From NCBI GenBank assembly GCA_031772625.1, contig CM062811.1, positions 648,966,606-649,030,605 on the forward strand: DNA of 64,000 bases. The letters are read 5' to 3'. A model generated the notes under the pieces. The model was not told the origin of the DNA, made no database searches, and saw only the letters and a list, made by a program, of their open reading frames with translations. The DNA is from Pinus tabuliformis (lineage: Eukaryota > Streptophyta > Pinopsida > Pinales > Pinaceae). Below, piece by piece: positions 1 through 10,928 of the stretch. The position numbers and the translations under genes were made by a program. The first letter of the stretch is position 1; the number at the start of each line of letters is the position of its first letter.

Positions 1-744
1 TAATAGTTTAAAAATCAATATATTCAATTTCTTTTTAATTACAATGAGTTGAGTATGGTTTATAGGGTGCATTGGTTATGCTTATTTTTTATTGATTATG
101 ATTGTTATGTTTAATTTTGTTTAAATTATTTCAATAGGTTTGATTTTGGTTAACTTTTTTATTTACATAAGTGAGATATAGCATAGTAATAGTAGTAGAT
201 GGTTGATTATGGATGTTTATGGTTTATACTCACATCTTTGTTTCATTAGGTTAGAATAAACTAATGTTAGATTATAGTTTATTGTTTCATTAGAATTAAT
301 ATTTGTAGAAAATAGTTCCCTATAAAATTTGAGTTTCATTATTATAATATTAAAGTGTTTTATACAATTTTTTTTAATTATGAATATGGTGGATTTGCAT
401 TTGATAATTGTGTTAAGAGGGGCTTTACAACTTATTATGGGGTAGATGTCAAGTATAAATGTTTAACATTTAACCTTTAACAAATTTAATCCAATGACAT
501 TGTCATCCCAATATAGGGGTAGATGTGTAGGTGTAAATGTTTAACATTTAACATAAAAATTTAACATTTATCTCTTGGTTCAATTAAAAATAAAATAAAG
601 CATTAAAAGTAATAATCAAAATGTTAAAAGTAATATAAAGTCAAATGTGTGTCAACATTTAAATGTTGGCTCAATTAATAATAAAAAGTTAAAGTTAAAG
701 TCAATTTGTTATATTTTTTATTTTGTTATTTACTTGTGAATACG

Positions 745-990
745 CTTTGTTACAATACTATGGGCCAATACCATTTCTTATTAATACCACATGCCCAAAA
801 ACCATAACTTATTTCATAATCAAAAGATTTTATAACAATTTGACAAGATCTTAACCATGGATATTCACCCGCACTCTGCCGTGGATACTATTAACATATA
901 AGTAGGCTTTGCTACAATACACTAGACCAATACTATGATTTATCAATACCATGTGTCAAGAAATCATAACTATAATATTTTATAAATATA
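745..990 (-). repeat. ~155-bp tandem repeat remnant (about 1.5 units)
   Basis: Units contain GTTACAATAC, a GGCCAATACCAT-like stretch, ATCAATACCACATG, AACCATAACTTATTTCATAATC and TTTTATAA in the same order. The same units occur at 7560-7830 and 48170-48430 in this orientation and, inverted and expanded to about 3.4 units, at 43910-44445. Confidence 0.7.
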
Positions 991-1300
991 TTATTTTAAT
1001 TTTATTTTATAAATTTTTTAATTAAATCTAAAAGTAAAATGGTTATTATTAATTCTTCCCATAGAAATTGGATCAAGGTTTTAATAAAATTAAAAAAGAG
1101 AATACTTTTATATATAAAGATGTGAAATTTATATAATATCCAAGTGATGAGAGCAAGCAATAATAGATAATAATTAGAGGAAAGATTGTGAACGATTGTT
1201 TTAAGTTTTTAATTATTCTATTTACTTTGACATGATTGATCCAAAATATAGGTTTAATATTTTACAACCAATTGATTTTTTTTTTTAAATTATATACTTT

Positions 1301-1767
1301 AAAGGAGAGGGGGAAGGAGGGAGAGTGATAAAGCTAGAGGGTGAAGAAAGAGAGAGAGAGAAAGAGAGTGAGTGAGTGACGGGGGGAGAGAGAGGGATAG
1401 AGAGGAAGGAAGAGAGAGAGGGATAGAGAGGAAGGAAGAGAGAGAGGAGGGGAGAGAGAGAAGGAGAGAGGGAGGTAGGAGAGAGAGGGAAATAGAGGAA
1501 GGAAGAGAGAGAGGAGGGGAGAGAGAGAAGGAGAGAGGGAGAGAGAGAGAGGGAGGAAAGAAAATAATACATAGAGACATAGAGATGTAGAGAGAGAGAG
1601 TGAGTTACAAGGGAGAGATGGAGAGAGAGTGAGGAAGAGAGGAGAGGAGGGAAGAGAGAGAAGAGGAGAGTAGAGAGATTGGGGGAGAATGAAAAGAGTT
1701 AGAGAGGGAGACACAAAGATAGACGAGAGAGAAAGAATGAGAGAGGGAGGGATATAGTGATAGAGTT

Positions 1768-1798
<31 letters not shown>

Positions 1799-1870
1799 TG
1801 GGGGGGCGAAGAGACAGATAGAGGAAGGAAGAGAGAGGGGACTTAATAGAGAGAATAAGAGAGAGTGTAG
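1301..1870 (+). repeat. GA-rich purine tract, copy A
   Basis: The plus strand is almost entirely purine for about 570 bp, a degenerate mixture of GA, GGA and GAAG repeats. It gives rise to spurious Ser/Leu/Pro-rich (minus strand) and Arg/Glu-rich (plus strand) reading frames that should not be annotated as genes. Equivalent tracts lie in copies B and C. Such polypurine DNA can in principle form H-DNA or triplexes. Confidence 0.9.
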
Positions 1871-2164
1871 AGTCTAAAGATTGCCCTACCATGACATCCT
1901 TTTTGCCCAATGATCCTCTTTTTTTCATATATATTTAACACTTAATAAAGACATATCTACCAGGTTTTGAGGAAGGTATGCATTAGTATGTTTTCTTGTT
2001 CATATTCAACTATATACCCTATTGTTCTAATTAAAGTTGTAATTGGCCACCGAATCAGTCAGTTTCCGCAGGTAGTCCAGGATTCCGTAGTTGTCTTCAC
2101 TATTTGTGGAGTTCTAGAGTTCTAGGTCAACAGCGAAATATGCGAATGGATAGAGGATGACTCC

Positions 2165-3199
2165 CTCATGGATTCCTTCCTATCCACTCAAAACTGTCTG
2201 CTAAAAGAGGCATAGGAGATCGTGGTCAAACTCCGAGTCAACCACCGGATTAACACAGAACAAAACCCGAGATCAGTTGAAACCTTATCGTTTTGCTTTC
2301 GAAATATCAAAACGACGGTTTCATGATATAAGTTTAAACGGGATTAAGAGATATGAGGCTTAAAATATTCATAAAGTTATGCCAAGAGACCTGCTATAAA
2401 GCTAATGGCCGCAAAGTTATTTGGATGTGTGCCAAATGATATGTTTCATGAGAAATTTGTGAATTTCATGTGAATGAAGTTGGTTTTTGTGTGCAAGCGT
2501 TGTATTGATTTGAAGCTCTGAACTGCTATGTGGAGGGCCCCTACAAACAGTGGTAGGTTTTAATAAAATATAATCTGATTTCCTTTAATTATTTAATTGC
2601 TTTGTTTTGTGAGATAATGTTGTATAATTATCTCAAATTTTTATCTGAACGTTAATTTGCTTTATACCTAGCTTAGACTGCAATCTAATTTTCTTTATAC
2701 CTACTACTGCACAGTTACTTCCTTTGCTTATTATCCAGCATAATTGAAGTGTGTTCAAATCATAGATGTTGCTTGGATTACTTGTTTGAGCAGAAATTGA
2801 ACAAGCAAGAAGACCTCTCCTAAAACAATTGAGTTCAATAGTATTCCTTTATAGCTAATAGAATAGGTTTCTTTTTGCACTTAGAGAATTAGTAGTTGCA
2901 GCAAAGAGATTTAAGATCAAAAATTCAAACAATCTAAACATAAGTAAAATCACCCTCACATCATCTACAAACTAATTGGATAGAGATTAATTCCTAGGAA
3001 ACTTATTCAACATCCCTAAGAATTACAACACTAATACAATTGAAAAACATCACCCCATCTTAAGTTGAGATCTTGACAAATAAATAACGACCTAGTGAAT
3101 AACTTCTAAGCACATATTGTGCACATGTACTTCATCAGTCTATGCACCCTGGTTGACAATTTATGATTTCCAATTTAAGGACATTGAATTGACCAAACA
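2165..3199 (+). mobile_element. Ty3/gypsy element A, 5' LTR (left edge approximate)
   Basis: The right edge is fixed by a terminal CA at 3199 followed directly by a primer-binding-like sequence. A TATAAA at 2395-2400 would be the LTR promoter, with AATAAA-type signals near 2565. The left edge is uncertain. Copies A and C run together through this region whereas copy B departs at 9009, matching about 2177 here, so the LTR could begin close to that point. No 3' LTR is present in the window to confirm it. Confidence 0.5.
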
Positions 3200-3217
3200 T
3201 TTTGGCATCGTTGGAGG
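3200..3217 (+). promoter_or_regulatory. Primer-binding site of gypsy element A
   Basis: TTTTGGCATCGTTGGAGG follows the LTR end. It resembles the TTTTGGCGCCGTTGCCGG-type primer-binding sites of plant Ty3/gypsy elements with three changes. The identical sequence occurs in the same position in element C (50614-50631). Confidence 0.6.
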
Positions 3218-3281
3218 AAGTACACTTATAAGTAAAAAAAAAGAACAAAAAAACAAAACCATCATTAATTTAAAACATGAC

Positions 3282-4975
3282 ATGCGTAGGGATAGAGACT
3301 CTAGAGGTAGATTTGTAGGATGCATAAGAAGTTTAATTCCCACAAATCCACTCACTTCACCATGATTTTGAGATTCCACACCACCTACTCAAACTCGAAT
3401 TCCATTTAGAGGTCGACAAAGACATCCTGAAGTCTCAAGATCAGAAATTCAATCTAGAACATCACCTACTTCTTCTACTGAAGCTGTAATTGAAGAAAAT
3501 CCTACATCCCCGACGATAGGAGTAATCTTTTTGTCCCCCACTGGTGAATAAATTGTGGGAGAATATTAGAAATTCCTAGTGAAGAGGAGGAATTGGAAAC
3601 TTATTATGAACAACCATTGATAGAGGAACCAAAAATATTAGAAGAACACTATCTTAGCTCCGAAGAATCTATCATGGCTGAAGAAGAGGAAGGAGAAGTA
3701 CACAATGTTCATGGTGAAGAAGATAGGATTGGAGGTAGAGGAAGAGGTAGAGGAGGGGGTAGAGGTAGAGGAAGTCAAGATCCTTCGGGATTCCCTATTC
3801 TTGATGAAGTTACAACCCTCACAATGAAAAATATATCACCCTTGATTCTTCCTAATTTCCATGGGAAAAGAAATGAAGATTCGGAGACATTTCTCTTCGA
3901 ATTTGAAGTATTATGCAGATCATATGACTATCTGCATGATGCTCAAAAGTTGAAATTGTTCCTGCCACATTAAAAGACTCATCATTAAAATGGTTCATGA
4001 GTCTAGGAGTGTATTCCATAACAACATGGGCATAGATGGAGGATTTCTTGGGCAAGTATAGAGATTACTGTATGCCTAGTAACCTTAAAGATGAAGTCTT
4101 CAAAATGACATAAAAAGAAGATGAGAATCTTGAAGTATTGGTAGAAAGATTTGTTTATAATGTTAAAAGAGCAAAATGGATAATTTGGATGAAGAAACCT
4201 TAAAATCTCTTTTACTCAGAGCTGTTAAAGATGAGTGGATCGATCTCCTTAACCTAACAGGGAAAGGAGATATTTCCCAACTAGCATTTGTAGATATTTG
4301 TGATTTATGTGTACATATCTCAAGGGGCAAAGCAAGAGTTGGAAAGAGTCCTAGAGACCCTCTCTTATCAAGAATAAACAAGTCTGCAGTTAGGACAGTT
4401 AGTAGGGCAGAAATATGAAAACTGATTGACACCTTTAAAATAGATATTTTAGGGAACCTGGGTAAAAAAATAGACACCCTTAAAATACAAAACAAGAAAA
4501 ATCCAGAAAATGTTGCATTATCTATCTTTTGTCCCAAATGTCGGAAGAAACATGCTCTGAGAGAGTGTCCCTTAGACTCAAAAGCCATAGAAACCTATGT
4601 CATATGTGTAGATAATCATGATACAAATGAATGTCCATCCTTACCAGGTCTTAAGGTTGTATTCAATGATGAAGGAATCTTAGAACCAGTAGACCCTCTC
4701 TACTTTATAGCTAAAAGACCATGGCAAAACCCCCAACCAAATCAACCACAAGGATTTAGACCACAAAAATTTGCCCAATCTTCACAAAGTAATTAAAATT
4801 TAACCTGGCAGCCTTGGGCTCTGCCACAATCACAACCTTGGAATCAAGGATGGAAAAATCCTTATGGAGCCTATGCTCAATATCAACAATACTCGCGATC
4901 CTATATTCCACCACAATTCTTAACCCTGTCCAATCAAAATCTTCAAGCTAATCAATTACCACAAGTCCCAGCATA
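3282..4975 (+). pseudogene. Ty3/gypsy gag of element A, broken and truncated
   Basis: Gag is the capsid/nucleocapsid precursor of the retroelement. The reading starts at ATG 3282 (MRRDRDSRGRF) and continues through several frames. It passes an acidic stretch and a glycine/arginine run (GRGRGRGGGRGRG near 3740-3775), then capsid-like sequence (LPNFHGKRNEDSETFLFEFE near 3850-3905), and later a CPKC-RKK-H-ALRE-C zinc knuckle near 4535-4570 followed by ECPSLPGLK, which is typical of plant gypsy gags. There is a frameshift near 3970, stops at several points, and an abrupt end at 5015 where copy B of the duplication is joined. Protease and RT are missing. It parallels element C at 50694-52420. Confidence 0.8.
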
Positions 4976-5010
4976 GAGTCAAAACCCGCAACTTTCCCTA
5001 CCATTTCAAC

Positions 5011-5016
5011 AAAAAT
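5011..5016. other. Junction between duplication copies A and B
   Basis: Sequence to the left matches gypsy element C up to 52420 (TTTCAACAAAAA). Sequence to the right matches copy C from 45474 (AAATTAACTCTTTTAC). The two share only a short run of A at the join, which fits a microhomology-mediated breakpoint. Confidence 0.85.
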
Positions 5017-5261
5017 TAACTCTTTTACATTTCTATTTCGACAAATAATTTACTTAAGAAACATGTTTAAATTCAACGTAAATTACATCATACATCCACG
5101 TACAACCAATCTCGCACTACAGATAATAATGTTGATGGAATTGGCATCATACGCACTTAAAACAATACCATCCATATTGTTCCGCAGTTAAAACAATACC
5201 ATCCATTAGTACAACTAATGTAAATCCATAAGTACAACTAATAATGTAGTTGCATTATCTC

Positions 5262-5391
5262 TGCTGGGATGAATTGGCACTGTGCATAAATTCTTGCAGC
5301 AGTAACTTAACGCGTGAATCATACAGCATCCACATATGCATTGACATTGTGCATAAACTCTTGCAGCAACAACTTAACGCTTGAATCATAT
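5262..5391 (-). repeat. 73-bp-offset tandem duplication at the U-box gene 3' end
   Basis: The phrase encoding YDSSVKLLLQEFMH (minus strand, near 5350-5391) is repeated 73 bp downstream, where another frame reads YDSRVKLLLQEFMHSANSSQ. Because 73 is not a multiple of three, the second unit is out of frame and the protein instead ends with NVNAYVDAV. The same structure is present in copy C (45846-45975), so it predates the B/C duplication. Confidence 0.8.
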
Positions 5392-6761
5392 TCATCCACC
5401 ACATTGCTTCCCAGAAAATCGCCAACAACTCGTACAACATCGTCTCTTCCTTCAGAGTCTTCTTCCTCGACAAGTGTCACCATAATATTTATACCAAATT
5501 GCAAATGAGACGATCCCATGCATTTGAAACCTGCAAGGACAAGTTCCATCATTCGGACAATCTGTGTTACTATATCTGATTCTTCCAGCGTCTCCTTCAA
5601 CTCCGAGAAAAACTCATTTTCTCCTTCTTCATGAGACGTGGCTGTTAGTATAGAATTAATTAAACAGAGCCCTCCTTCAAGTGCTACAATAAGTAGATCA
5701 ACATTCTTCGCTTCATCATCCTCATTCTTTTTGTTTGTCATTTTAGATTCATGAGCTATAGCTGCATGGTGCAAGTAATGCAAACGCGAGATGCAAAGAA
5801 TTACTGAATCAACTAGAACGCCAACGTAATTAGAGTTCGAGTTGATGCAACTCATTCGATTTTTCATCCAGGAGGCTTTTAGGATTAACATTCCGTTGTA
5901 GAGATCTTCATTAGCTATATCGCTCAAATTTCTACGCTCTAACGCATAGACAGTGACCTTGACTATCCAGATGCGGAATACATTCAACCTGTCTGTAGGT
6001 AGAATTTCAATGTTCAAGTCGTAAATCATCCAGCGATAAATTCTTAAAACCATACCCTGGATTTTCAGTTGATCGCATCCCGTTGCAAGGCAAGACAGTA
6101 TGGAAAAAATCCCGAACAAAAGGTCTTTATGAAAATGTGTATCCTTCAAACCAATGAGATCCACGAGCTTGCACACTTCTTTGCCCAATTGTTTCAAAAC
6201 ATCGGATGAAGGAAGGTACCGACAGCATAAATGCCAAAAGGAATCATCTACTATCAGCGACAAGTATTCGTATCCTCCAATCGAACAAAACACGTCCCTG
6301 TTTTTCGGATCGTATTGGCAATAAAGACGGAGCAGATTAAATTTCTGCCACAAAATTTTCCAATAAAGCTCTAACTGCACATCTCTCTTTTCCTTCTTAT
6401 AAGCCTCTAGAAGACAATTATAATCTGAAATCATTCCTTCCATGAAAATTTCCATATCCGCTTCGCTCAGGACTTGAGTATAGTCGGAAATGACATCTAG
6501 CATTAGGGTTAGTCTTGGGTTGTTGATTATGTATCGTTGCATTTCTTGTCTCAGCTCAGTCTGCGGAATAACATCGCTAATGTCAAAGGGCTGGCGGGTA
6601 AATGGGTTAACTGCTTCATGCTTGGCATCCCAAATAGTTTCCAATGTCGTTCGATTGTATAGAACCTGAGCTGGGTCTTTTGTGTGCGGCAATCTAACTG
6701 GATCATACGCAAATTCTTGAGTCAACACATCTATGTACATTTCAGGAATCTCAGGGTCCAT
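5319..6761 (-). CDS. U-box domain protein, 480 aa (copy B)
   Basis: An intact, intronless 480-codon ORF starts at ATG 6761 and stops at 5319. Residues about 12-78 look like a divergent U-box, the E2-binding RING-like fold of plant E3 ubiquitin ligases: DPVRLP (20-25), LYNRTTLETIW (34-44), NPFTRQPFD (52-60), then a helix LRQEMQRYI (70-78). Between DPVRLP and YNR there are extra residues compared with a standard U-box. The rest (about 90-480) appears mostly helical with no ARM repeat or other domain that I can name, so the substrate is unknown. The protein is identical to the copy at 45903-47345. Ligase function is inferred from the U-box only. Codon use is balanced and stop-free, unlike the surrounding transposon debris, so it is probably a real or very recently active gene. 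Confidence 0.75.
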   Translation of the reverse strand: MDPEIPEMYIDVLTQEFAYDPVRLPHTKDPAQVLYNRTTLETIWDAKHEAVNPFTRQPFDISDVIPQTELRQEMQRYIINNPRLTLMLDVISDYTQVLSEADMEIFMEGMISDYNCLLEAYKKEKRDVQLELYWKILWQKFNLLRLYCQYDPKNRDVFCSIGGYEYLSLIVDDSFWHLCCRYLPSSDVLKQLGKEVCKLVDLIGLKDTHFHKDLLFGIFSILSCLATGCDQLKIQGMVLRIYRWMIYDLNIEILPTDRLNVFRIWIVKVTVYALERRNLSDIANEDLYNGMLILKASWMKNRMSCINSNSNYVGVLVDSVILCISRLHYLHHAAIAHESKMTNKKNEDDEAKNVDLLIVALEGGLCLINSILTATSHEEGENEFFSELKETLEESDIVTQIVRMMELVLAGFKCMGSSHLQFGINIMVTLVEEEDSEGRDDVVRVVGDFLGSNVVDEYDSSVKLLLQEFMHNVNAYVDAV

Positions 6762-6828
6762 TTTCGGCCTTAATGATCGCCAGCCAAGATTTGTCTTTAC
6801 CTTACAAAATATTTGTTTCTATTTTGTA

Positions 6829-6845
6829 ATATATATATATATATA
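6829..6845. repeat. (TA)n microsatellite upstream of the U-box gene
   Basis: A short run of AT dinucleotides lies about 70-85 bp upstream of the start codon on the minus strand. It could serve as a TATA-like element for the U-box gene, but that is inference. The same run precedes copy C. Confidence 0.6.
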
Positions 6846-6919
6846 CTCTCAAATGCAACTTATATCTTATGACGGGTCGGTTTAGTCTAATTACCTTTTA
6901 ACGAGGAAGTTGGGTTAAT

Positions 6920-8570
6920 TAATAGTTTAAAAATCAATATATTCAATTTCTTTTTAATTACAATGAATTGAGTATGGTTTATAGGGTGCATTGGTTATGT
7001 TTATTTTTTATTGATTATGATTGTTAGGTTTAATTTTGTTTAAATTATCTGAATAGGTTTGATTTTGGTTAACTTTTTTATTTACATAAGTGAGATTGAG
7101 CATAGTAATAGTAGTAGATGGTTGATTATGGATGTTTATAGTTTACACTCCCATATTTGTTTCATTATGTTAGAGTATAGTTTATTGTTTTATTAGAATT
7201 GATATTTGTAGAAAATAGTTCATTATAAAATTTGAGTTTCATTATCATAATATTAAAGTGTTTTATACAATTTTTTTTAATTATGAATATGGTGGATTTG
7301 TATTTGATAATTGTGTTAAGAGGGGCTTTACAACCTATTATGGGGTAGATGTCAAGTATAATGTTTAACATTTAACATAAAAACTTTTATCTCTTGGTTC
7401 AATTAAAAATAAAATAAAACATTAAAAGTAATAATCAAAAAGTTAAAAGTAATATAAAGTCAAATGTGTGTCAACATTTAAATGTTGGCTCAATTAATAA
7501 TAAAAAGTTAAAGTTAAAGTCAATTTGTTATATTTTTCATTTTGTTATTTACTTGTGAATACGCTTTGTTACAATACCATGGGCATATACCATTTCTTAT
7601 CAATACCACATCCCCAAAAACCATAACTTATTTCATAATCAAAAGATTTTATAACAAGACAAGATCTTAACCATGGATATTCACCAGCACTTTACCGTGG
7701 ATACTATTAACATATAAATAAGCTTTGCTACAACACACTGGACCAATACTATGATCTATCAATAACATGTGTCCAAAAATCATAACTTATTTCACAATCA
7801 TAATATTTTATAAATATATTATTTTTATTTTATTTTATAAATATTTTAATTAAATCTACAAGTAAAATGGTTATTATTACTTCTTCGCATAGAAGTTGGA
7901 TCAAGGTTTTAATAAAATTAAAAACAAGAATACTTTTATATATAAAGATGTAAAATTTATATAATATCCAAGTGATGAGAGCAAGAAATAATAGAGAATA
8001 ATTAGAGGAAATATTGTGAACTATTGTTTTAAGTTTTTAATTATTCTATTTACTTTGACATGATTGATCCAAAATCTAGGTTTAATATTTTACAACCAAT
8101 TGATTTTTTTAAAATTATATACTTTAAGAGAGAGGGGGAAGGAGGGAGAGTCATAAAGCTAGAGGGTGAAGAGAGAGAGAGAGAGAAAGAGAGTGAGTGA
8201 GTGACGGGGGGAGAGAGAGGGAGCTCAGAGAGAGGGATAGAGAGGAAGGAAGAGAGAGAGGAGGGGAGAGAGAAGGAAAGAGGGAGGTAGTAGAAAGAGT
8301 GAGATAGAGTAAGGAAGAGAGAGAGGAGGGGAGAGAGAGGAGAGAGGGAGAGAGAGAGGGAGGAAAGAAAAATATACATAGAGATATAGAGGTGGGGAGA
8401 GAGAGAGAGAGAGAGAGAGAGTTGCAAGGGAGAGACGGAGAGAGTGAGGAAGAGAGGAGAGGAGGGAAGAGAGAGAAGAGGAGTGGAGAGAGATTGGGGG
8501 AGAATGAAAAGAGTTAGAGAGGGAGACACAAAGATAGATGGGAGAGAAAGAATGAGAGATGTAGGGATAT

Positions 8571-8618
<48 letters not shown>

Positions 8619-9008
8619 GGGGGCGGAGAGACAGATAGAGGAAGGAAGAGAGAGGGGACTTAATAGAGAGAAGAAGAGAGAGTGTAGAGCCTAAAGATTT
8701 CCCTACCATGATATCCTTTTTGCCCAATGATCGTATTTTTTTCATATATATTTAACACTTAATAAAGCCATATCTACCAGGTTTTGATGAACGTATGCAT
8801 TAGTATGTTTTCTTCTTCATATTCAACTGAATACCCTATTGTTCTAATTAAAGTTGTAACTGGCTACCGAATGAGTCTGCTTCCGTAGCTAGTCCAGTAT
8901 TCTGTAGTTGTCTTCAATATTGGTGGGGTTCCAGAGTTCCAGGTCAACAACGAAAGGTGTGGATAGATAGAGGATTACTCTCTCATGGATACCTTCCTAT
9001 CCACTCAA
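6920..9008. repeat. Segmental duplication copy B, AT-rich flank and GA tract
   Basis: Colinear with 1-2170 (A) and 47505-49590 (C). It contains the tandem-repeat remnant (7560-7830) and the GA tract (8126-8690). B and C differ by a few single bases and small indels only. Similarity to A and C stops after CCACTCAA at 9008, where copies A and C continue into the gypsy LTR and B is joined to unrelated sequence. No gene is seen; the 231-codon frame over the GA tract is a simple-sequence artefact. Confidence 0.85.
8126..8690 (+). repeat. GA-rich purine tract, copy B
   Basis: A purine-only-like tract equivalent to 1301-1870, ending in a long perfect (GA)n run near 8570-8615. Confidence 0.9.
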
Positions 9009-9892
9009 GAGAAGTCGCTCAGAGAATTCACATGTGTCTCGTCCACTGCAATACATTTATGCTCCATTCTTTCATGACCACCACCATGAACCTTATATCA
9101 TCAGATTGTTTTCACCTATATTTAAATCATTTGCTCCGTTCTGAGTCGTAGATGTGGGATTCATTAAGGCCCTCCTATGACAGATCGCTTCTTGTTGACA
9201 TCAGCTCATTATCTAGGAAGTAGATTTAGGAACAACCCTTTCAGTACTTTGAAGCTTGCATGCCTCAATGGCAAGTTTCTCACTTCCGACAACAGATTTA
9301 CATCAATGGCCTTCAACCAAAAGATTTTGCGTGGTTTTTGACGCCAAGTCCCTTATTCACACCACGTGAATTGTAATGTAGTACCTTGAGGGTCATCATC
9401 ATTATCGGCGATTTCTCTCGCACCTGTTAACAGCTTACATCACTGGTTGGTAATCAGGTGATGTCTTTCCATGTTCGACTCCAGAACATCTCTCACATGG
9501 ATCGACTTGTACCTTGAGTGAAGATCGAATGAGATTGAAGACCCCGGATCTAGTTTCATCCATCCGGGCTGCGATATATATTCCAGAGAATAAATACATC
9601 AAATGTACATCATTGCTGCACAGATAATCATCCAATCTAAGGGATGATGGCTCTACCAGAATCATCAGTCTGCACACAGACGATTGTCTGTCTTATGTAC
9701 ATGAAAATGAATTTATAAAGTTGAGCATGGGAAATTCCTGCCTCAGCTAGATCATGAAAATATTATGAAGATAATGTGTTGTATTGTATCTTATTACAGG
9801 TCGCCTTCCAGCTCGAAAAAGCTTCGGATCCTCATGATAAAGCATTTCACCTGACATCAAAAGATTAACGACCTCATGCTTTAGGGGGCAAC
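9009..9892 (+). mobile_element. 3' internal end of an LTR retrotransposon (element D)
   Basis: This stretch precedes a polypurine tract (TTAGGGGGCAAC, 9881-9892) and an LTR, so it should be the last internal part of a plus-strand element whose 5' portion was removed at the 9008/9009 junction. Short reading frames are all interrupted. Just before the polypurine tract one frame reads FQLEKASDPHDKAFHL, which looks protein-like but is not a domain I recognise. No pol motif is visible. Confidence 0.5.
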
Positions 9893-10928
9893 TGTTATAG
9901 ACATTTTTGGGCATTGTAACCCCAATCATAAATTTCCATAAAACAAGGGCTCCTAAGTCCATAAAAGTGTTGTTCCAACCCCTAAAAGAACAAGGTCAAC
10001 TGATTACAACATCTCCCTAAAGTTCTCCATGAAAAACTACTCAGAACTGGTCAAAATTGGACCATCTCACCTGCTCCATGGTCAAAGTGCGCTGCATCCC
10101 ACCTAAATGCACACGGGAGGTGTGATGCATATTGAAAATCCCCTCTATGGGGTGCGATGGGTGAGAGTGGACAAATGGCAGGGTCAATCTGCGAGGTGGA
10201 GGATCATGGAATCTCCCAGAAACTTCTCCTATGACACTTGCCTCTTTGCATTCGCCCAGGGATGAGTAAGAGATCATCAATCTCCAAGTGGAATCAAGAA
10301 ATATTAGAGAGAGGAAACTAATCAAATCTTAGAAGTTGACTCACTCTCCTTGCAAACATCTATATATGGATCCCTCATCCCAGAGATCTAGAGGCTGGAA
10401 TTTTATATCTTGTAAGGAAGTGCTGCTGGTTTCTTGGTGTAACATCACAGTGTTGAGTGATCTAAGCTTTTCATGAGGTGAAGAAGGGCTTCTTATTGAG
10501 AGGATGACGCTGGGTTAGAACAATTGGTTGTAGTCCTCTTTGCTATTCTTGATACTAATAAAACTATTCAAGTTTTCCTCCACATTCTTGTATGATTGAT
10601 GACATATGCATTTGTGTGGTCAATATATATCTGGTCCTATATTGTTTATGATAGTAGATCTCTGTTCTTGGATAGTGTTATGTTGCTTTGATTCTACACG
10701 TGCTCTTTGAAGCTGGGTAAACGAGGAAGTGAGTGGCAAAGATCTATCATAAGGGAGAGGAATCAAGCAAGGAACCAAGCGCAAGATAGAGGTTGGTCTC
10801 CTTTGTTCCCCTCTTATCTACTTCTCATAAAGGAAAACGAAAGTAGTTTTAGTTTGTTTGTTTCTAAGATAGCTACCAGTCTTAGTGGGACTAGCAGCTC
10901 TGCGTAGACATTAGATTTCCCGATAACA
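9893..10928 (+). mobile_element. 3' LTR of element D, 1036 bp
   Basis: The LTR has matching inverted ends (TGTTAT at 9893 and ATAACA ending at 10928), a preceding polypurine tract, a TATATAT box at 10361-10367 and an AATAAA signal at 10557-10562. The right edge is confirmed independently: at 10929 similarity to family X copy 2 (about 19479 onward) begins at once, showing that the element inserted into X copy 1. The flanks (GGCAAC left, TGTCT right) show no target duplication, as expected for a 3' LTR with internal sequence on its left. Confidence 0.8.

Larger units (their letters stand above)
1..2160. repeat. Segmental duplication copy A, AT-rich flank
   Basis: This stretch is colinear with 6920-9008 (copy B) and 47505-49590 (copy C). 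I see no gene in it: it holds AT-rich sequence, a remnant of the ~155-bp tandem repeat (745-990) and a purine tract (1301-1870). Copy A carries about 85 extra bases near 465-550 that repeat the phrase GGGGTAGATGT and a following AATGTTTAACATTTAAC, absent from B and C. By eye it is more diverged from B and C than they are from each other. The window begins inside this flank; in B and C the U-box start codon lies about 160 bp to the left of the equivalent base. Confidence 0.85.

Noticed and set aside
1285-1928. Several Ser/Leu/Pro-rich minus-strand ORFs and an Arg/Glu-rich plus-strand ORF
   Set aside because: They are translations of the GA-rich simple-sequence tract and recur in the other two tracts.
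8050-8745. 231-codon minus-strand ORF (and its counterpart at 48746-49342)
   Set aside because: It is open only because the GA/CT tract contains no stop codons; composition is Ser/Leu/Pro only.
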